Below, piece by piece: positions 1-6,973 of a DNA stretch of 14,213 bases. Position numbers and translations under genes: made by a program. The notes beneath the pieces were generated by a model. It searched no databases. It was not told where the DNA came from and saw nothing but the letters and a program-made list of their open reading frames with translations. The stretch spans positions 1-14,213 of the forward strand of contig CAZFLY010000062.1 in the NCBI GenBank assembly GCA_964519995.1. Reading direction: 5' to 3'. This DNA comes from CAZFLY01 sp964519995. Lineage in GTDB: Bacteria > Planctomycetota > Phycisphaerae > Sedimentisphaerales > Anaerobacaceae. Positions within the stretch are counted from its first letter, which is position 1. Every line of letters begins with the position of its first letter.

Positions 1-38
1 CGAGGCATTAGCTCACGCTGCGTAACTAACTGTCAAAA

Positions 39-710
39 GTGCGAAAGATAACTGATACAAACCCATCAAATATTTTGAAATTCCAGACCTATAAGGAATG
101 TGGTGGTACATATTCGATTGGAACTTTTCAACATCATTTTGGTGGCTGGAAGAAAGCCGTCAAAAAAATTGGCCTGAAAGATGGTCATAGAACAAGAACT
201 GATGAAGAATTGTTTTCTGAAATCCAGCGTTTATGGGAAATGTTTGGAAGGCAGCCGGAGACAAGAGAAATGAAAAGAGATGGGAGCATATCTCTCAATG
301 TATTTCAACGAAGATTTGGAAGTTGGATGAAAGCAATCCATGCATTCTGCAGAGATCGCGAGAAAGAGCCTGACGAAGAGGTTGAGGTAAGCGAAGATAT
401 TGGCAGGCCTTCAGAATCTCTGAAAGTAGATGAACCTCAGGCTATACAAGAAAAGATGGATACAGCAGATGAACCGGAATCTATTATAATGACAACACCG
501 AGATTCCCGTCTCCCCGATTACGTTTCAAAGTATTGAAGCGAGATAAGTTCACATGCGTTAAATGCGGAAGAAACCCAACAAATGAATATGGAGTCAAAC
601 TAAATGTGGATCACATCAAGCCATATTCTAAAGGCGGTGAAACTATTATTGAGAATTTGCAGACCCTATGTCAGAAATGTAATGTCGGTAAAGGAGATCT
701 AATCCTCTAA
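39..710 (+). CDS. HNH endonuclease with homing-endonuclease-associated helical repeats
   Basis: Predicted zinc-stabilised HNH nuclease of 223 aa that would cut DNA using the His-Asn-His metal site. The C-terminal domain (about residues 160-223) shows the full HNH signature: CxxC at C173/C176, the D191-H192 pair in VDHIKP, N206 in ENLQTLC, and a second CxxC at C211/C214. The N-terminal half has two copies of the helical repeat often found with such nucleases, each ending in FGxW (FGGWKKAVKKIG at 34-45, FGSWMKAIHAF at 93-103). Residues 107-155 form an acidic linker. The start is GTG at 39; an in-frame TAA at 27-29 prevents extension upstream. The first repeat lacks its usual leading helix, so the protein may be N-terminally truncated, or the gene may have lost its true start through a frameshift. 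No intron, intein or restriction partner is visible, so its biological target is unknown. The HNH assignment is firm; calling it a homing enzyme is not. Confidence 0.85.
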   Translation: MRKITDTNPSNILKFQTYKECGGTYSIGTFQHHFGGWKKAVKKIGLKDGHRTRTDEELFSEIQRLWEMFGRQPETREMKRDGSISLNVFQRRFGSWMKAIHAFCRDREKEPDEEVEVSEDIGRPSESLKVDEPQAIQEKMDTADEPESIIMTTPRFPSPRLRFKVLKRDKFTCVKCGRNPTNEYGVKLNVDHIKPYSKGGETIIENLQTLCQKCNVGKGDLIL

Positions 711-877
711 GAAGTGGATGGTGGGGCAATGAAAGGTTAGAAGACGACTCTTGCTTTCCGAAGTAATGGCAACAGATCAACTAGTGGTTCAAAGACCTTC
801 GGCAAAATCGCAGGCTGAATATGGATGATATATAACGAAAATTAGCTTTGATTGAAGGACAATTCGCACGGCTATAC

Positions 878-1519
878 CTATTTGATGCTATCTTTTTTCT
901 CCCATTGTTCCATTATCTTGATTACTTCCTCGTCAGGCACATCATCCCAGTTGGCATAAACCTGCGCTACGGCACGGAAGAACAATGGTTTTTCAAGAAC
1001 CACAACGTCATCGACGATTTTCTCTAACTCAGCCACATTTGACGGGCTGGCAACAGGCGAAGCAACTACAATCTTTCCAGTTTTCTTTTTTTTGCACAGC
1101 ATAATGCTGACCCGCATAGTTGAGCCCATTGCTATGCCATCGTCAACGAGTATCACGGTTCTGTCGGCGACTTCTAACAGAGGTTTACCTTTTCTGAGTA
1201 TCCTGATTCGCCTTTCTATTTCTTGCTTTTGCTCTTTGGTGATGCCTTTAATTGTTTGCTGTAATAGACCGTGTGTTGCGTAATCGAGTATGAATGTGCT
1301 GCCATCCTCAGAGACCGCTCCGAATCCTGCTTCGGGATTATCTGGAAAAGGCAATTTTCTTGACACGATGATTGAAAATTCCGCGTTCAGATATTTTGCG
1401 ACTCGATAACCTACTTCGACACCGCCTTTGGGAATAGCAAGAACAACCGGCCTATCGTCTCGGTATTTTTCAAGGGCCCAGGCAAGTTTCTCTCCAGCAT
1501 CGGTCCTGTCTCTAAACAT
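878..1519 (-). CDS. Phosphoribosyltransferase-family protein
   Basis: Type I phosphoribosyltransferase fold, 213 aa. The PRPP-binding loop is clear at residues 122-135 (VILVDDGIAMGSTM, with the D126-D127 pair followed by the G-x-x-x-G-S/T loop). The N-terminus, MFRDRTDAGEKLA, and the following VLAIPKGGVEVG are typical of a widespread group of putative phosphoribosyltransferases whose substrate is not established. A basic helix at about 95-112 precedes the PRPP loop. ATG at 1517-1519 is chosen because it begins exactly at the family's usual N-terminal motif; there is no strong Shine-Dalgarno sequence before it. It lies 257 nt downstream of the radical SAM gene on the same strand, so it is probably transcribed separately. 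It is probably cytoplasmic. I cannot name the base substrate, and would not call it a hypoxanthine or adenine salvage enzyme from this sequence. Confidence 0.9.
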   Translation of the reverse strand: MFRDRTDAGEKLAWALEKYRDDRPVVLAIPKGGVEVGYRVAKYLNAEFSIIVSRKLPFPDNPEAGFGAVSEDGSTFILDYATHGLLQQTIKGITKEQKQEIERRIRILRKGKPLLEVADRTVILVDDGIAMGSTMRVSIMLCKKKKTGKIVVASPVASPSNVAELEKIVDDVVVLEKPLFFRAVAQVYANWDDVPDEEVIKIMEQWEKKDSIK

Positions 1520-1776
1520 ACCAAACCCAAATGAAAAAGTACCTTTGTTTTGTTACTTCCGGATGTTCAAGCCGCCTACAGGAAGCATCACGATTTCCTA
1601 TGTACGGATTTAATTGAGTAATATAATATAAAGTTCAGAGGTGCAATCGTGATTTTTTTTTAGCCTTGGCTGGATGGAAACTTCAGGTTGACATACATTG
1701 GAACTTGAAAAAGCTGTGGCACAATCTCTGAGTCAGTAACAGATCTACTGTCGCTATGCGTTAATTGAATTTTGCC

Positions 1777-3333
1777 TTACTGTGGGGTCAGGTTCTTCCT
1801 GGCTTCACGGAGCTTTCGCGAGAAATCCCCTTTTTGGAAATCCGAAGTCCACTTCTGGATTGTCAGCCAACCGCCGAAACGGATCAATCGTTTACGCCAA
1901 ATTCGGTACCATTTTTGCCAACCGAGTTTGAGATTGTGGAAGTAGAAGGCTATGGTGGGGAAGGAGAGTATGCTCGCGGCTACCAGGAACAAGTATCGGA
2001 ATTGATAGAATCGCCTCATGATTTTCTTGCCGGCATGTTGCATTTGTAGGGCACTCATGGGCTTGTCAGGCTCGAAGAGTGGGAAGTTGCCGTCATAGTA
2101 TTCCCAGCCCACATCTTGTATCGAGTAGACCCTGTTCTGCTGCTCGAGTCGCCGTCGCAAGCCCGTACCGGGTAAGGGGACCGGCAGCAAGACCTGAACG
2201 GTGTCAATCTTGGCCTTGCTGATAAAGCTCCTGAAGCGTTTAACGCGGTCTTTCACAGACATGACGAATTTGGAGTTCTCCAGCGCCGGATAACCAAAAA
2301 TGAACATACCATGTATCAAAAATCCGAATTTGTGAAATATATTTACAAGCGATAACATATCTTGGGAGTTTATCCGTTTGTTCATTGCTCTCAACTCTTC
2401 TTCGATAGGCGATTCAAAGCCAATTGCCACGTACCTGATACCTGCCTGCCGCATGACAGTTAGTAGTTCGGTATCTTTGGCTTTATCCAACCGTATTTGA
2501 ACGGTCATCACGATTCTCCGACGTATCCTTTCTTGATAGACCTTGATCATTTGGCAGAACCGAATGGTCTGCTCTCGTTGCTGGCCAAAAAGATCGTCCA
2601 CGATGAAGAAACATCTGGCGTTGTATGTCTCTACAAGGTTGCTGATGTTCTCGAGCAGCCGCTCGGCAGAAGCGCATCTCGGCTTACCTTTGACCGTGCA
2701 GAACTCACAGTTCATGCCGCAGCCGCGTATCCTTTCCACCGGGTAGATTTTGATCTTGGCATAGCGGACCAGCGAGAAATCCGGCAATGGTAACCTGTCA
2801 AAATCAACCAGCGGCTCCCTCGCAGGCGTCTGTACAATCTCGCCGTTATTTGAATAAGCGATGCCCCTGATTTCGTTTATGTCTTGTTTCCCTTCAACCG
2901 CCTGCAGAAGCTCTGCAATTGTCTCTTCTGCTTCACCGAAAACAACATAGTCGATTCCACAAGACAATGCCTCAGCAATATTGTCCCCCACAAAGTGCTG
3001 TCCGCCTGCTACCGTGACGACTCCTCTGTCTTTGTAGAATCGAGCCAGCCTGTAAAGTCTTGGGACTGTGCTTGTTAGTCCACCATAGAACCCAACAACG
3101 TCTGCCGGTCTTTGCTGTTGCAGCAGCTCATGGTCGGCACCACCTGAGTTGCTTCTCGGTCCATGTCGGCAAAGGTTGTTCTCGTCGATGACTTCTGCAT
3201 CCCATCCCTGCAGTTCGTTAACGGCACTCGCAACGCACACAGGCCCCAAAGCGGTCGTCTTCTTCGCGATACAAGAATAGATGTTGAATGCCGGATAGGC
3301 CGGGATAACAACTCTTAACCTGCGTCTTCTCAT
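1777..3333 (-). CDS. Radical SAM protein with N-terminal cobalamin-binding-like domain
   Basis: Predicted 518-aa radical SAM enzyme. Residues about 1-150 form a Rossmann-like B12-binding-type domain (GPVCVASAVNEL; VVGFYGGLTS at 79-88; VAGGQHFVGDN at 108-118; VVFGEAEETI at 130-139). The cobalamin-ligating DxHxxG motif is not visible, so bound B12 cannot be assumed. The radical SAM core starts at RIRGCGMNCEFC, with C205, C209 and C212 as the 4Fe-4S ligands (CxxxCxxC), followed by FFIVDDLFG (242-250), GIRYVAIGFESP (298-309) and HGMFIFGYP (341-349). A hydrophobic stretch near 445-466 and a basic tail suggest the C-terminus touches the membrane. The start is ATG at 3331-3333, with GAGG 11 nt upstream (3345-3348). 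It is transcribed away from a second radical SAM gene at 3827. The substrate is unknown; methyl transfer or C-C bond chemistry on a lipid or small molecule are possibilities for the family only. Confidence 0.9.
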   Translation of the reverse strand: MRRRRLRVVIPAYPAFNIYSCIAKKTTALGPVCVASAVNELQGWDAEVIDENNLCRHGPRSNSGGADHELLQQQRPADVVGFYGGLTSTVPRLYRLARFYKDRGVVTVAGGQHFVGDNIAEALSCGIDYVVFGEAEETIAELLQAVEGKQDINEIRGIAYSNNGEIVQTPAREPLVDFDRLPLPDFSLVRYAKIKIYPVERIRGCGMNCEFCTVKGKPRCASAERLLENISNLVETYNARCFFIVDDLFGQQREQTIRFCQMIKVYQERIRRRIVMTVQIRLDKAKDTELLTVMRQAGIRYVAIGFESPIEEELRAMNKRINSQDMLSLVNIFHKFGFLIHGMFIFGYPALENSKFVMSVKDRVKRFRSFISKAKIDTVQVLLPVPLPGTGLRRRLEQQNRVYSIQDVGWEYYDGNFPLFEPDKPMSALQMQHAGKKIMRRFYQFRYLFLVAASILSFPTIAFYFHNLKLGWQKWYRIWRKRLIRFGGWLTIQKWTSDFQKGDFSRKLREARKNLTPQ

Positions 3334-3350
3334 AGCTGCACTAACCTCTA

Positions 3351-3542
3351 TTATGAGAAAATAAAATCATATTTAGTCCAGTCCTTGTGCAGAATTCGCC
3401 CTACTTGCCCAAGATGACTGGCCAACTTTGTCTCCGGAGAGGGTGTCAGAATGTTGACCAACGGCGTTAGAAACCGAGATTCCCTGATAAAATCAATCGG
3501 ATCATCAAACCGGAATTTCCTATATTGATTGCTCAGTAACAT
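3351..3542 (-). CDS. Possible small hypothetical protein upstream of the radical SAM gene
   Basis: A 63-aa open frame on the minus strand ends 17 nt before the start of the 518-aa radical SAM gene, in the same orientation, with a GGAAG-like sequence about 8 nt before its ATG. The protein is soluble-looking and mixed in charge (FRFDDPIDFIRESRFLTPLV near the N-terminus, then HLGQVGRILHKDWTKYDFIFS). I recognise no domain or motif. Because no gene lies opposite, it is not a shadow of anything, and its tight spacing would allow co-transcription with the radical SAM gene. However, an open frame this short can occur by chance, and it could equally be leader sequence. Confidence 0.28.
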   Translation of the reverse strand: MLLSNQYRKFRFDDPIDFIRESRFLTPLVNILTPSPETKLASHLGQVGRILHKDWTKYDFIFS

Positions 3543-3796
3543 TCCAAAATCTTCCGATACGTTATTCTACAAAATCACCTTGAAAACTGCTACAATTCAT
3601 CCCCCTTTTATGCGTCCAGTATTGCCAGCGACTTCTTGCTTCTAAAGACGACCATCTCATTATGAGTATTTGCCTCGCTTTAATTTATTTGTGTTATAAC
3701 GCTTAAAATAGTTGTCCCTTAATCGGCACCGGATCACTAACTACTTACACACAAGGCAGGCACGCTAATAAAAGTACATATAAAAAATGTGTGCAT

Positions 3797-3813
3797 CTGT
3801 GATTCTCTCACAG
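3797..3813. promoter_or_regulatory. CRP/FNR-like inverted repeat operator candidate
   Basis: Perfect 6-bp inverted repeat CTGTGA-TTCTC-TCACAG, directly abutting the TATAAT box of the rightward radical SAM gene. The half-sites TGTGA/TCACA are those of CRP-family regulators, but the spacer is 5 nt rather than the canonical 6. It fills the space where RNA polymerase contacts the promoter, so repression or co-activation are both possible. The regulator itself is not in this window. Confidence 0.45.
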
Positions 3814-3819
3814 TATAAT
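3814..3819 (+). promoter_or_regulatory. -10 box (TATAAT), likely giving a leaderless transcript
   Basis: A perfect TATAAT lies only 7 nt before the ATG at 3827, so a transcript starting at the usual distance would begin at or within 1-2 nt of the start codon. No Shine-Dalgarno sequence precedes the ATG (CCCTCAC). No good -35 hexamer is present at 16-18 nt, consistent with dependence on an activator at the adjacent dyad. Confidence 0.5.
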
Positions 3820-3826
3820 CCCTCAC

Positions 3827-5227
3827 ATGAAAAAGTACAAGCACGTTCTCGCATTGTATCCGTATAGGGATTCGACTGCAACATTGGGGATTTTCCCACC
3901 GACCGGACTTGAGTACATCGCCGCGAGCTTGAAAGACTTAGTTGGCAAGGTGACGCTTCTCGACCTTCGGTATGAGAGAACCTACCAGGATCCCGAAGTA
4001 CTAAGCAAGTTCATCAGAGCCGAGATTGATCTGGTATGCATTAGCATCGGCTGGGGTTTTCAGTTCAAGAATGTCTGTGATTTCATCTCTCGACTGCCTG
4101 ATGAGATCACCAAAGTCGTCGGAGGTTACAAGGCAACGCAGGAAGTCGAGTACCTGTTTGACCGTTGTCCGAATATCGACATGATCGTACGAGGTGAGGG
4201 CGAGGAGATCATCAGACAGATTGCTGTGGGAGTTCCGTACAAGGATATCCGTGGGCTTAGCTATCGGCAAAACGGAGAGATCGTCCACAACGAAATCCAT
4301 CCTCTGCCTGACATCAAGCGTATTCCGTTTCCTGACCGGCTCCTGAGAAGGCACGATTATTACTGGATTCAGCAAGGTATTCGACTCAGCAAATGTACGT
4401 TTGACACGATGCTGACAACGAGGGGATGCCCATACAAATGCAAGTTCTGCACATTCAGTCTTAATCCACTCGGTCAGAAGAGGAGCTACACGGAGCGGCC
4501 AGTCGAATCAGTCATTGAAGAATTGAAGACGGTTACGGCTGATTTCGTGCTGTTCAGCGACGACAACTTCTTCACGAATCCAAAGAGGAGCGAACAGCTT
4601 TGCGACCTGATCATCGAGAACAAGATCAACAAGACCTTTGTTGTCCAGGCAAGAGTTGACGTCGCGAGGCACCGCAGTGTTCTTGACAAGGCAGAGAAAG
4701 CAGGCTTTAAGGTTTTTCTGTTCGGGGTCGAGTCCCCACACGACTGGATATTGAAGCAGCTTCAGAAGGGTATCACCCAACAGCAAATCCGGGATGCATT
4801 TGCGGTACTGAAGCAGTACAACTTCTATCTGCATGGGTACTTCATCTACGGCAACATCGGCGAGACGGAAGAAGAAATGCTCTACATTCCGAAGTTCGCC
4901 AAGGAAATCAAGCTGGATTCCATCAATTTCCATAAACTCCGCATCGAGAAGTTCTCACCTCTAAAGCAAGTAGTTGAGCAAACGCCGGGCTACCATTACG
5001 AATATATCGGCGGTCCTGTGTATTCGGACCGTTACGGACTCAAGGAGCTAAAGCAAATCCGGAACCAGATACGATCGGAGTTCTACGATCTCCCTCAGAT
5101 CCTCCGTATCATCAGAAAAGCCCGGCGAATTGGGCTTCTTGATGGATTTGATTTGACAGGTGCATTCTTTAATCTACCTCTCCTCATGTATAGATTGGCC
5201 CGACAAAAAAAGCGAAAGAAGAGATAG
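3827..5227 (+). CDS. Radical SAM protein with N-terminal cobalamin-binding-like domain
   Basis: Predicted 466-aa radical SAM enzyme, divergent to and distinct from the one at 1777-3333. The N-terminal Rossmann-like region (about 1-140) opens with VLALYP...GIFPPTGLEYIAA, a typical start for this class, and contains VVGGYKAT (97-104) and VRGEGEE (121-127). No DxHxxG cobalamin-ligand motif is visible. The radical SAM core begins at TTRGCPYKCKFC, with C201, C205 and C208 as cluster ligands, then VLFSDDNFF (241-249), AGFKVFLFGVESP (292-304) and HGYFIYGNIGETEEE (336-350). The very basic C-terminus (KKRKKR) follows a hydrophobic helix near 444-456, which may aid membrane contact. The ATG lacks a Shine-Dalgarno sequence and sits just downstream of a TATAAT box, suggesting leaderless translation. 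The substrate is unknown. The DUF488 fragment and the kinase-like gene follow on the same strand. Confidence 0.9.
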   Translation: MKKYKHVLALYPYRDSTATLGIFPPTGLEYIAASLKDLVGKVTLLDLRYERTYQDPEVLSKFIRAEIDLVCISIGWGFQFKNVCDFISRLPDEITKVVGGYKATQEVEYLFDRCPNIDMIVRGEGEEIIRQIAVGVPYKDIRGLSYRQNGEIVHNEIHPLPDIKRIPFPDRLLRRHDYYWIQQGIRLSKCTFDTMLTTRGCPYKCKFCTFSLNPLGQKRSYTERPVESVIEELKTVTADFVLFSDDNFFTNPKRSEQLCDLIIENKINKTFVVQARVDVARHRSVLDKAEKAGFKVFLFGVESPHDWILKQLQKGITQQQIRDAFAVLKQYNFYLHGYFIYGNIGETEEEMLYIPKFAKEIKLDSINFHKLRIEKFSPLKQVVEQTPGYHYEYIGGPVYSDRYGLKELKQIRNQIRSEFYDLPQILRIIRKARRIGLLDGFDLTGAFFNLPLLMYRLARQKKRKKR

Positions 5228-5269
5228 TCCCGGATTACTTGGCGGTGAACCCGAAATGCCAGTTAACAC

Positions 5270-5515
5270 ATGCTCACAGACGAGTTTCGTGCAGCAGTCA
5301 GCGAGCTTCTATCAATCGCTGCAGAGTCGCGCACTGTGATTATGTGCGCAGAGAAGTTTTTATGGAAATGCCACCGTAGGCTGCTAAGCGACTACTTGTT
5401 CGCCCAAGGTGCCGAAGTGATCCACATCATAGAGCCTGACAGAACGTCTATCCACAAGTTAACGCAAGGCGTCGTTGTCGACCAGAAAAGAAATGTCATA
5501 TACCTATCCGGATAG
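5270..5515 (+). pseudogene. DUF488 C-terminal fragment (probable gene remnant)
   Basis: This 81-aa frame matches only the second half of DUF488 proteins, which are normally well over 100 aa. The diagnostic motif is present: IMCAEKFLWKCHRRLLSDYL (residues 24-43), containing MCAE...CHRR, followed by GAEVIHI (47-53). It begins at what would be an internal position in the family (M-x-T-D/E-E-F-R). The ATG at 5270 has no Shine-Dalgarno sequence and there is an in-frame TAA at 5264-5266. In another frame, about 5236-5265 reads LLGGEPEMP, resembling the LGG-x-P segment that precedes this region in full-length members, so the start may have been lost by frameshift plus deletion. It begins 43 nt after the radical SAM stop and could still be translated from that transcript. 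DUF488 has no firmly established function. A natural short form cannot be ruled out. Confidence 0.65.
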
Positions 5516-5638
5516 GTTATTGTGAAAGTTGCTTTCCAAGTTTGCTAAATCAATGAGCTAAGTGTATATTGTGTCCAAGGCGAATGTGGTTCAAACTGGT
5601 GCAATAACAGGGTAGATTTCCTAAGAAGGCACTCTTAT

Positions 5639-6376
5639 ATGAAAAAACTAATCGAACAGACACTGGTACTCATCAAGCCGGATGCTCTGAAGAACTCTGT
5701 GACAGGATTTCTGCTGTCTCAGCTTTCGGAGTTTCACACCGGCTCGCGCTTTGCAGCAGCAAAGATAGTCCATGTCAGTAGAATGCTTGCCGAGGAACAT
5801 TATGCCGAGCACCGAGGTAAGGTATTCTATCCCGCACTTGTCGATTATATCATGGGACGCAGTCATTATCCTAACGACCCCTGGAAGCGTAGGGTAATAG
5901 CAATTGTTTATCAGGGTCCATCAGCGATGAAGAAGATACGAGACATCGCCGGCCCAACAAACCCTCATGAGGCTCGAGAAAAAAACCCTGGATGCATTCG
6001 AACTCTGGGCACAGTAGTTCCTATTAAAGATGATGCGGGAAGCATAATCGGCGAACGACTGGACAATCTCATCCATACCTCAGCAACGAGCAGCGATGCC
6101 GAGCGGGAGATAAAACTCTGGTTCCAGCCCTGCGATATCCCCCCACTCATGCGTGCCTATCCAACGCAAGTTTGCGAGGAACACTACTATTTCAAGGATG
6201 GCAAGCTCTATGACAAACATGAACCTAACAGCGTCTGCCTACTCGCCCCAGGCGATGTGGCTTGGGAATCTGATCTGGAGGCACTACGTTTGCTGTACCA
6301 GGGTTCAAGAGCTGCCTATTCCATTGACGCGGTGGCTGCTAAATACCTAATTAATAGGGATTCCCAGGACCGTTAA
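5639..6376 (+). CDS. Enlarged nucleoside diphosphate kinase
   Basis: Nucleoside diphosphate kinase fold, which transfers the gamma-phosphate between NTPs and NDPs through a phosphohistidine. The catalytic set appears intact: K13 in QTLVLIKPDAL, Y55 in EEHYAEHRGK, R101 and T107 in KKIRDIAGPTNP, R121 in NPGCIRTLGT, and N143 with the catalytic histidine H146 in NLIHTSATSSDAE. At 245 aa it is much longer than the usual ~140-150 aa. Extra segments lie at about 73-85 (GRSHYPNDPWKRR), between R121 and N143, and in a ~80-aa C-terminal extension (165-245) containing HYYFKDGKLYD. The start is ATG at 5639 with AAGAAGG 9 nt upstream (5623-5629). The protein has no signal peptide and is probably cytoplasmic. 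I would not assign it as the housekeeping ndk; a specialised paralogue is equally possible. Confidence 0.88.
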   Translation: MKKLIEQTLVLIKPDALKNSVTGFLLSQLSEFHTGSRFAAAKIVHVSRMLAEEHYAEHRGKVFYPALVDYIMGRSHYPNDPWKRRVIAIVYQGPSAMKKIRDIAGPTNPHEAREKNPGCIRTLGTVVPIKDDAGSIIGERLDNLIHTSATSSDAEREIKLWFQPCDIPPLMRAYPTQVCEEHYYFKDGKLYDKHEPNSVCLLAPGDVAWESDLEALRLLYQGSRAAYSIDAVAAKYLINRDSQDR

Positions 6377-6399
6377 ATGTGGTTTTTTACAATTTTTCC

Positions 6400-6428
6400 T
6401 TGACTTAAGGCCGCTAATCTTATATATT
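6400..6428 (+). promoter_or_regulatory. Sigma70-like promoter candidate for the miniprotein
   Basis: TTGACT (6400-6405), a 17-nt spacer, then TATATT (6423-6428). This would start transcription near 6435 and give a leader of about 130 nt before the ATG at 6569. It begins 24 nt after the kinase stop codon. Confidence 0.5.
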
Positions 6429-6434
6429 TTTATA

Positions 6435-6568
6435 TTATCGGATGAGGGTTGCAAATTGAAGTAAATCCCCATCTAAAAGATCTGAGTAAGCCCTAAAACG
6501 GTCAGGAAGGAGATGTAGATACTCCTTTTATTACTGGAGAAACAGGTTTTTGATTGAAGGAGTGTAAG
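6435..6568 (+). promoter_or_regulatory. Structured 5' leader with alternative pairings around the ribosome binding site
   Basis: The leader can form a stem from 6441-6448 (GATG-A-GGG) with 6467-6473 (CCCCATC). Downstream, ACTCCTT (6521-6527) can pair either with AAGGAG at 6507-6512 (6 bp, 9-nt loop) or with AAGGAGT at 6557-6563, which is the Shine-Dalgarno sequence itself (7 bp). These two pairings are mutually exclusive, giving an exposed-or-sequestered layout. No known riboswitch consensus is recognised. Confidence 0.4.
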
Positions 6569-6751
6569 ATGAAAAGAATCATTCTCATTGCCCTAATCAC
6601 GATCTGTCTGGCGGGCGGCGCAACAGTGTTTGCACAAGCGGGTGACGATGTCACTGAAAAACCAGCGGTTATTCCTGCCCCTGCGGCAGTTGTGCTTGGC
6701 GGCATTGGCGTAGCGGTCGTTGCGTGGCTCCGAGGTAAAAAGAAACTCTAA
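6569..6751 (+). CDS. Secreted miniprotein with PEP-CTERM-like sorting tail
   Basis: A 60-aa protein built almost only from export and anchoring signals. Residues 1-24 are a Sec signal peptide (MKRI, hydrophobic core, cleavage expected after AQA at 22-24). Residues 25-35 are a short polar stretch (GDDVTEKPAVI). Residues 36-60 are a proline motif (PAPAA), a transmembrane helix (VVLGGIGVAVVAWL) and a basic end (RGKKKL), the order seen in PEP-CTERM/exosortase sorting tails. The variant PAP plus VLGGIG...WLR is the form I associate with planctomycetes. I chose ATG 6569 over a TTG at 6554 because AAGGAG (6557-6562) lies 6 nt before it. No exosortase gene is in this window. The protein may be a surface-displayed peptide, or the transmembrane segment may simply make it a small membrane protein. 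Confidence 0.75.
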   Translation: MKRIILIALITICLAGGATVFAQAGDDVTEKPAVIPAPAAVVLGGIGVAVVAWLRGKKKL

Positions 6752-6753
6752 TC

Positions 6754-6841
6754 CCCTGCGAGGTTATCAAACCAGTCAGGTCAGCTAATGGCGTGAACAC
6801 ACAACACAATCGCGGCATTTAGCAAGACCAACCTCGCGGGG
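6754..6841 (+). repeat. Long-range stem-loop downstream of the miniprotein gene
   Basis: CCCTGCGAGGTT (6754-6765) pairs with AACCTCGCGGGG (6830-6841) over 12 bp with one G-U pair, enclosing a 64-nt loop. It begins 2 nt after the stop codon. No U-tract follows, so it is not a standard intrinsic terminator. It may stabilise the short mRNA 3' end or be an independent structured RNA or repeat. Confidence 0.4.
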
Positions 6842-6973
6842 CTTCGCCTGTAGGTATTATCATATCTGCTCGAATCCCATTAGGTTATATGTATGCGCCC
6901 TGATGGGCAAGTTCCTCATTTAACTAGCATCAATCCTTGCACCAGAGTCCTTTGCCGGGTAGATTTATAACCT

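Larger units (their letters stand above)
3334..3826. other. Divergent intergenic control region between two radical SAM genes
   Basis: About 490 bp separate the divergent starts at 3333 (minus) and 3827 (plus). The left part may hold a small minus-strand frame (3351-3542). The rest is AT-rich and has no convincing coding frame or RNA gene. The right end carries the dyad and -10 box listed separately. No clear matched -35/-10 pair was found for the leftward gene. Confidence 0.6.

Noticed and set aside
1651..1662. Run of T after GTGA as a possible intrinsic terminator
   Set aside because: No stable stem precedes it on the plus strand, and both flanking genes are on the minus strand where it reads as an A-run.
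1688..1716. TTGACA as a promoter -35 element
   Set aside because: No acceptable -10 sequence at 16-18 nt, and no plus-strand gene follows.
3580..3596. TTGAAA and TACAAT pair in the divergent region
   Set aside because: The two hexamers are only 5 nt apart, far too close for a sigma70 promoter.
4001..4933. Minus-strand open frames opposite the 3827-5227 gene
   Set aside because: No recognisable domain; fully antisense to a clearly coding radical SAM frame.
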